From an uncultured Pseudomonadota bacterium (GTDB lineage Bacteria > Myxococcota > UBA796): a DNA stretch of 12,768 nucleotides. Each line of letters begins with the position of its first letter. The first letter of the stretch is position 1. Under the pieces are notes generated by a model. The model did not search any database, was not told where the DNA came from, and saw only the letters and a program-made list of their open reading frames with translations. The stretch is taken from NCBI GenBank assembly GCA_913040875.1, contig CAJWHX010000055.1, forward strand, positions 1 to 12,768, in the 5' to 3' direction. Both the position numbers and the translations under genes were made by a program. Shown one piece after another: positions 7,471 to 12,768 of the stretch.

Positions 7471-9882
7471 CTATTTGCTAGTCACTAGCAGCGCACGACT
7501 TGGGTCTGCAGGATGTAAAGAAGCAGTTTTCTGTAGTGCATTGGCGGCGGCTTCCGCATTCCCATTCAAAGCATAATAGTTCGCTGCGGCGAAACTCAAT
7601 TGAGAGCTAATGGCAATCAGTCCTTCTACAGATTCCAATACTTTTTTGGCTTGATCAAGGTCACCCGCATATGAGTAGCTCAGCAACTGAATCGCTTTTC
7701 TAGTGGTGAAAGTATTTCGATTCCAACTATCGGTATTGGGGATCCATTCTAACAGAGCCTGTTGCGCTTCTTGTAGTGATGCGGTTGCCTTGGAGAGCTC
7801 TTCGTTGATCTCTTCATTGACTGATGGATTTGCGTTTTCGGGAGTTTCTTCACTTCCAGTTGCAGCTTCTTGTATGTCGTCCTCGCCCTCGGTTTCGATT
7901 GGAGAGTTTTCAGCTGTCAAGTCGGCAACCTTTTGGGTCCAGAAACGCAGTTCAGCAAGTCTAGAACCGGCATGTTTTGGATGACGTTTAGACCAGTCTC
8001 GCATCATTTCCACAGCAGTAGTTTCATCCGTTTGGGCAATTGCATTATCCATCCAAATCATTGTGTGGAAAGGATCGTCGTTCAACGTTACGGCTTCTTG
8101 AAACAATGCATCGGCTTGTTCCCATTTACCTTGATCTGCGTAAATGAGAGCCAGTGTAAATCGATTTAGCGCTCTTTCACTTCGACTATCTTCGAGTTTT
8201 ATCGATTGACGGATTGCTTCATGGGCGAGTTCAGTTTTTCCTTGAACCATCGCACTGCTTGCAAAGACCTGAGCGAGTTGAGCATCTAGATCCAAATTCT
8301 TACGATAATTTGTTTCGACTGCTTTGTGATCGCCATTGACCAAGTCAACAGCCGCTACATAAGAGTCGATTCTGTAACAGGATTCCGGTTGAGAAATATA
8401 CCAGCCATCCTCTACAGAGTTGATAGCCGCCTCGTTGCTACGTGCTTTTGCGGCTTCAACTTCTTCTTCACTCATATCGCTTTGAGCATTGTTGATATCC
8501 ATTCTACGTCCGAGGTCGATGTCCCACCAAGAATGGTAGAGCTCAGAGGATTTTATGAAGGCTTTGCGAGCGACATCCAGATTTCCGAGACGATATTGTG
8601 CAGAGCCATAGTCGAACCACAGATTGCAGTCTGTCTTTTCTTCTTCATCTTCAAGCAAAAGGTCATACTTTTCGATGGCCTTTTCTAAAGAACCGCCGGA
8701 TTCTAAAACAGATATGACTTCGTATAAACCCGGGATATTCAGCTTGTCTGATTGTTCACCATCGGTCTGTTCGGCAGTGTCGTCTTCTGAGTCGGCATCG
8801 GGTTTTGCTTCGAGATTATCCAAGGCGATCTCGAGTTCAATATCAAAGAAAGTTTGGAACTGAAAGCCATCGTGTTTTGCGAAGCCAATAGTTTCAGACG
8901 TTTTATCGACGACCACGTCATATTCAATCAGAACATCATATCCAATTTGTGCAGAGTCTGCGACGAGTCCATCGATAAGATCCTTTGAGACGTAGCGTTG
9001 TACATATGTGGGAACAAGTTCTAGATCTCCTACCGTAGAGGTCATCCAATCTGCACGTACGTCTGCACGATATGTATTGATATCAGATGTTGCATCGGAG
9101 TATTTATCCAAGATAGAACTATTGTTTCGAAACTTTAGAGATGTTTGTACGACCGTGTCAGAATCACCAAACTGTGCGTCTACAATTAACTTCTCACCAA
9201 GAATAATGTGTTTGTTTTTGCCAGAGAGAGTTTTCTTTCCTATTGTTCCGACTAGATCTACCGCTGATTTGTAGGGCACGCCTTCTACACCAAGTTCTTT
9301 CATCAGGCCTGCACCGTCGTCGCTAAATTTTACGATGCCTTGACTGTGAAGTACAGCGTATGAAGTTGGAAGAGCAGCCAGTCCGATGACCATTTCAGTG
9401 AACTTATCATCAAAAAGCTCTTCTTCAGCTCCGATTACAAATCCTGTCACATTGCTGAGCACCATACCGCCAACACTCAAGGTTGGGATGACTGCGTATT
9501 TAATTTCTCCGCCGACTTTGTAGTCTGTTGGAACGGGAATTAAGCGTTTGTTGGTCACTTTGACATCGAGCTCATTTCGTTTTGCAAAATCTTCTGTAAT
9601 AAAGATGTGTGGTAGTTCAGGGATCAGATGAACGAGATCTCCACGGGCACCTTCTTCAGTCGAGGGTGTTGTCGCAAACGTTTTCAGTGTTGGGCGTCCT
9701 TTTGAATCTTTATACAAAGGCACTTCAACAGTTCCTTCAAGGGTCACAGATTCAACTGAGCCAATCTTGTCTGATAGATGCCACTCTTCAAAGTCCGCTA
9801 GTGATACGGGGTTTACTAGCGGCGAACCCGCATGTGACGTGTTGATAAAACCTGCGAGGGTCAATGCGGTAATCAAGGACAT
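7471..9882 (-). CDS. Exported protein with two degenerate retropepsin-like regions and C-terminal TPR-like repeats
   Basis: 803 residues with a signal peptide (residues 1-18, cleavage after SHA), so probably periplasmic or surface-located. About 79-187 and 220-345 resemble two retropepsin-like aspartic protease domains. VIGLAALPTSYAVLHSQGIVKF and IGYDVLIEYDVVVDKTSETIGF look like the family's C-terminal LGxDFLxxFxxxID strand region. The expected Asp-Thr/Ser-Gly is absent from both: about LIPELPH (86-92) in the first and LKFRNNSS (249-256) in the second. An acidic linker (about 358-380) leads to helical repeats (about 390-640 and 695-800) with TPR-like blocks such as NLDVARKAFIKSSELY and KWEQADALFQEAVTL. 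A second acidic linker covers 658-696. This suggests a peptide-binding or scaffold protein rather than a protease. The fold assignment is my inference. ATG 9882 has GGAG upstream. Confidence 0.65.
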   Translation of the reverse strand: MSLITALTLAGFINTSHAGSPLVNPVSLADFEEWHLSDKIGSVESVTLEGTVEVPLYKDSKGRPTLKTFATTPSTEEGARGDLVHLIPELPHIFITEDFAKRNELDVKVTNKRLIPVPTDYKVGGEIKYAVIPTLSVGGMVLSNVTGFVIGAEEELFDDKFTEMVIGLAALPTSYAVLHSQGIVKFSDDGAGLMKELGVEGVPYKSAVDLVGTIGKKTLSGKNKHIILGEKLIVDAQFGDSDTVVQTSLKFRNNSSILDKYSDATSDINTYRADVRADWMTSTVGDLELVPTYVQRYVSKDLIDGLVADSAQIGYDVLIEYDVVVDKTSETIGFAKHDGFQFQTFFDIELEIALDNLEAKPDADSEDDTAEQTDGEQSDKLNIPGLYEVISVLESGGSLEKAIEKYDLLLEDEEEKTDCNLWFDYGSAQYRLGNLDVARKAFIKSSELYHSWWDIDLGRRMDINNAQSDMSEEEVEAAKARSNEAAINSVEDGWYISQPESCYRIDSYVAAVDLVNGDHKAVETNYRKNLDLDAQLAQVFASSAMVQGKTELAHEAIRQSIKLEDSRSERALNRFTLALIYADQGKWEQADALFQEAVTLNDDPFHTMIWMDNAIAQTDETTAVEMMRDWSKRHPKHAGSRLAELRFWTQKVADLTAENSPIETEGEDDIQEAATGSEETPENANPSVNEEINEELSKATASLQEAQQALLEWIPNTDSWNRNTFTTRKAIQLLSYSYAGDLDQAKKVLESVEGLIAISSQLSFAAANYYALNGNAEAAANALQKTASLHPADPSRALLVTSK

Positions 9883-9939
9883 TCCCTGCTCCTAAGCAAA
9901 ATGAAAAAACAACTCTGTGAATATAAGCAATTGATAATG

Positions 9940-9968
9940 AAACTATCGTTTTACACCATCCGTTGCAA
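9940..9968 (-). promoter_or_regulatory. Candidate sigma-70 promoter for the exported TPR protein gene
   Basis: On the minus strand, TTGCAA (9968-9963) is followed after exactly 17 bases by TAGTTT (9945-9940), about 58 bases before the ATG at 9882. Each hexamer matches consensus only in part. Position and spacing are right for the leftward gene. Confidence 0.35.
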
Positions 9969-9988
9969 CCTTTGAGAAAAAACCGTGA

Positions 9989-11362
<1,374 letters not shown>

Positions 11363-11372
11363 TAGACGTTCG

Positions 11373-11750
11373 TCACTCGTTGACTTCCGTAGGAAATTCT
11401 TCGATGAGGACCACTCGGTCTTCAAAAGTATAGCCCTCCGCACGCCATGACTCATAAATCTCTTTGGGAATTAGGCGTCCAGGGGGCTTTGCCAATCCGA
11501 CAATGCTTCGTTCTTCGATCGTTGCCATAACTGCAATAGAACTTGCAAAAATTGCGGGTTGTGCATTTCTTGTTAATTGAAGGATATCTTCAGGACCATC
11601 TTTCATAATAGAAAACAAATTTTCGGAAATAGCGTCATTGACCTGTTCAAACACAAGCTTTGCAGATGTGCTCTTTCTCGCGAGCTCTGCACCCATCCCA
11701 ACTATTTGCGTACCTTGGCCGGGAAATAAAAATGCAACCGGTGAATCCAT
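11373..11750 (-). pseudogene. fabD: FabD N-terminal fragment joined to an unrecognised tail
   Basis: The 125-residue frame begins like malonyl-CoA:ACP transacylase: AFLFPGQGTQIVGMG (oxyanion-loop GQGTQ at 11-15), then GPEDILQLTRNAQPAIFASSIAVMATIEE. Similarity stops at about residue 80, just before the GHSLGE nucleophile motif would appear. The remaining 45 residues, including GRLIPKEIYESWRAEG, resemble nothing I recognise. The nucleophile Ser, the Arg and the catalytic His of FabD (about 310 residues) are all missing, so it cannot act as a transacylase. I found no GHSxG coding in the adjacent bases. The 5' end looks intact, with AGGAAG before ATG 11750. The best reading is a deletion that fused the fabD start to another gene's end; a real small fusion gene is possible. 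Confidence 0.7.
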
Positions 11751-11819
11751 ATTTTTCTTCCTAAATGATATTTGCGGCTCAAAGCCAAATTGTATTAAAA
11801 ATCGGTGTACCTGATTTGC

Positions 11820-11844
11820 AATACATGGTGAAGTGTATTTTTTT
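11820..11844 (+). terminator. Weak AT-rich hairpin with T tract upstream of the rpsF promoter
   Basis: AATACA (11820-11825) can pair with TGTATT (11834-11839) around 8 bases, and the T run continues to 11844. The stem is short and AT-rich. If active, it would stop rightward read-through from enolase, which has no obvious terminator of its own, before the ribosomal operon promoter. Confidence 0.3.
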
Positions 11845-11854
11845 CACAGCTCTC

Positions 11855-11883
11855 TTGCAAAACCCCTTAGATTAATGCATAAC
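11855..11883 (+). promoter_or_regulatory. Alternative upstream promoter candidate for the ribosomal operon
   Basis: TTGCAA (11855-11860) and CATAAC (11878-11883) are 17 bases apart, each matching four of six consensus positions. It lies upstream of a better -10 hexamer, so it could be a second promoter or chance. Confidence 0.25.
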
Positions 11884-11908
11884 CACATCAATTCCGGATG
11901 ATTTAGTG

Positions 11909-11914
11909 TATAAT
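11909..11914 (+). promoter_or_regulatory. Consensus -10 box of the rpsF-rpsR-rplI promoter
   Basis: A perfect TATAAT, preceded by TG, lies 93 bases before the rpsF ATG. The -35 position (11886-11891, CATCAA) is weak. Transcription starting near 11921 would give a leader of about 80 bases containing hairpins. Confidence 0.6.
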
Positions 11915-11921
11915 CCACTTT

Positions 11922-11984
11922 TAATCACACTCCCTTGCCAGCAGCGGTGCTGGCTTGTCACACCAAAGAAAAAAGTGACGATTA
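11922..11984 (+). promoter_or_regulatory. Structured leader of the ribosomal protein operon
   Basis: GCCAGCA (11937-11943) pairs with TGCTGGC (11948-11954) around a GCGG loop, a stable 7-pair hairpin. Just after it, GTCAC (11957-11961) can pair with GTGAC (11975-11979). Alternatively, TAATC (11922-11926) can pair with GATTA (11980-11984), with AC pairing to GT, enclosing the whole element. The leader sits directly before the rpsF ribosome binding site. Leaders bound by the S6:S18 complex are known, but I do not see their characteristic CCG bulge here, so this is only a candidate autoregulatory leader. Confidence 0.45.
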
Positions 11985-12001
11985 GCCATAAGGAGAGAAG
12001 T

Positions 12002-12430
12002 ATGAGGCTATATGAATGCATATTGATTGCACGTCAAGATGTGTCCTCTGGACATTTTGAAGAATTAGTGAACGATTTTTGCGCTATCATCGAAAACGAT
12101 GGTGGCTCTATAAAAAAACGCGAATATTGGGGTCTTAGATCTCTTGCCTATAGGATTAAAAAAAATCGAAAAGGCCATTACGTGTTATTAAACATCGAAA
12201 CGGAGCCGAAAACGCTTGCTGAGTTTGAACGGGTAATGGGTCTTAACGAAGATATACTGCGATTTATGACTATTTCTATAGAAGCTGTTGAAGAGGGTCC
12301 CTCTATAATGATGCAGGTGAAGCCAGAGCGGTCAGAGCGCCCACGTCAAGATCGGGAGGTACGTGGAGAACGTAGGGAGCCCAAACAAAATGAGGAAATG
12401 TCTGTTGACGCAGTCATTGAAGGAGCTTAG
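12002..12430 (+). CDS. rpsF: 30S ribosomal protein bS6
   Basis: Ribosomal protein of the small-subunit platform that binds 16S rRNA together with bS18. The 142 residues begin [14 protein letters not shown] and contain the family landmarks [27 protein letters not shown] and [12 protein letters not shown]. After about residue 103 comes a charged tail rich in Arg and Glu, as in many bS6 proteins that carry C-terminal extensions. ATG 12002 is chosen because an AAGGAG site lies just upstream. A GTG-initiated extension from 11906 would begin within the -10 box and is not real. It is the first gene of the operon, and its last codons contain the ribosome binding site of rpsR. Confidence 0.97.
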   Translation: MRLYECILIARQDVSSGHFEELVNDFCAIIENDGGSIKKREYWGLRSLAYRIKKNRKGHYVLLNIETEPKTLAEFERVMGLNEDILRFMTISIEAVEEGPSIMMQVKPERSERPRQDREVRGERREPKQNEEMSVDAVIEGA

Positions 12431-12432
12431 AA

Positions 12433-12687
12433 ATGACTCAATTAGAAATTACGAGAGAAGCAGTACGTCGCCCTCAAAATAGACGTCGTAAATCATGTCC
12501 ATTTTCCGGGCCTAGTGCGCCAAAAATCGACTACAAAGACGTAAAACTCCTTGCTAGATTTACGTCCGAGCGTGGTAAAATTGTTCCATCACGAATTTCA
12601 GCTGTTTCCGCAAAAAAACAGCGCGAGTTATCGACAGCGATTAAACGGGCTCGTTTTCTTGCCCTGATGCCTTATGCGTCAGTTTAG
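12433..12687 (+). CDS. rpsR: 30S ribosomal protein bS18
   Basis: Small-subunit protein that forms a heterodimer with bS6 on the platform. The 84 residues show the family core: [28 protein letters not shown] and [24 protein letters not shown]. The basic, Arg-rich N-terminal part is normal. Only two bases separate it from the rpsF stop, and the AAGGAG site lies inside the end of rpsF, so translation of the two is probably coupled. priB, found between rpsF and rpsR in enterobacteria, is absent. Confidence 0.97.
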   Translation: MTQLEITREAVRRPQNRRRKSCPFSGPSAPKIDYKDVKLLARFTSERGKIVPSRISAVSAKKQRELSTAIKRARFLALMPYASV

Positions 12688-12700
12688 TAGGAGGTGAAAA

Positions 12701-12768
12701 ATGGAAATCGTACTTTTAGAGCGCGTTGAAAAACTTGGGCAAATCGGTGACGTTGTAAACGTAAAGCC
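12701..12768 (+). CDS. rplI: 50S ribosomal protein bL9, N-terminal part (runs off window)
   Basis: Twenty-two codons are visible, reading MEIVLLERVEKLGQIGDVVN and then VK. This matches the start of bL9, which binds 23S rRNA near the L1 stalk through this N-terminal domain. A very strong ribosome binding site, AGGAGGTG (12689-12696), precedes the ATG. The gene follows rpsR after 13 bases in the usual order. The rest lies beyond the right edge. Confidence 0.95.
   Translation, partial: MEIVLLERVEKLGQIGDVVNVK

Noticed and set aside
11363..11520. Frameshifted continuation of fabD downstream of the junction
   Set aside because: I looked at the bases after the similarity ends for coding of the GHSLGE region in other frames and found none, so a simple frameshift does not explain the truncation.
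11937..11954. Rho-independent terminator or attenuator before rpsF
   Set aside because: The hairpin is strong, but it is not followed by a T tract, so a leader structure is more likely than a terminator.
11906..12001. N-terminal extension of bS6 from GTG 11906
   Set aside because: The extension begins at the -10 box, is not bS6-like, and ATG 12002 has a proper ribosome binding site.

Overview
The window looks like chromosomal DNA of a Gram-negative bacterium. Evidence for this is a PlsB-type glycerol-3-phosphate acyltransferase, an AstD-like aldehyde dehydrogenase homologue, two proteins with signal peptides and the ribosomal order rpsF-rpsR-rplI. No priB lies between rpsF and rpsR, which argues against an enterobacterium. 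The base composition looks moderately AT-rich by eye. A gammaproteobacterial or delta/oligoflexia-like lineage would fit, but I cannot name the organism. No tRNA, rRNA, insertion sequence, prophage or CRISPR array is visible.

Layout. Positions 1-1520 (minus) hold most of an aldehyde dehydrogenase-fold protein related to AstD that has lost its catalytic cysteine, general-base glutamate, oxyanion-hole asparagine and cofactor-binding glutamate. After a divergent intergenic region, a plus-strand run begins: cystathionine beta-synthase (1758-3146), a cystathionine gamma-lyase/synthase family enzyme with an apparent internal deletion (3170-4294), plsB overlapping it by 11 bases (4284-6818), and a small secreted cysteine-rich repeat protein (6864-7406). 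A hairpin at 7421-7444 separates this run from a convergent minus-strand gene (7471-9882). That gene encodes an exported 803-residue protein with two retropepsin-like regions lacking the catalytic Asp-Thr-Gly, followed by TPR-like helical repeats.

Enolase (10079-11362) is divergent from it. Ten bases beyond enolase, on the minus strand, is a remnant or fusion made of the first 80 or so residues of FabD and an unrecognised 45-residue tail (11373-11750). The right edge carries the rpsF-rpsR-rplI ribosomal operon, with its promoter and a structured leader; rplI runs off the window.

How the genes work together. Cystathionine beta-synthase and the gamma-lyase family enzyme together would form reverse transsulfuration (homocysteine to cystathionine to cysteine). 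PlsB makes the first committed intermediate of phospholipid synthesis. The spacing suggests these genes are co-transcribed with the cysteine-rich secreted protein. Enolase and the ribosomal operon are ordinary housekeeping genes. The most unusual content is the set of degenerate or rearranged proteins: the dead aldehyde dehydrogenase, the aspartic-protease-like exported protein without catalytic Asp, the truncated FabD and the two-level repeat protein.
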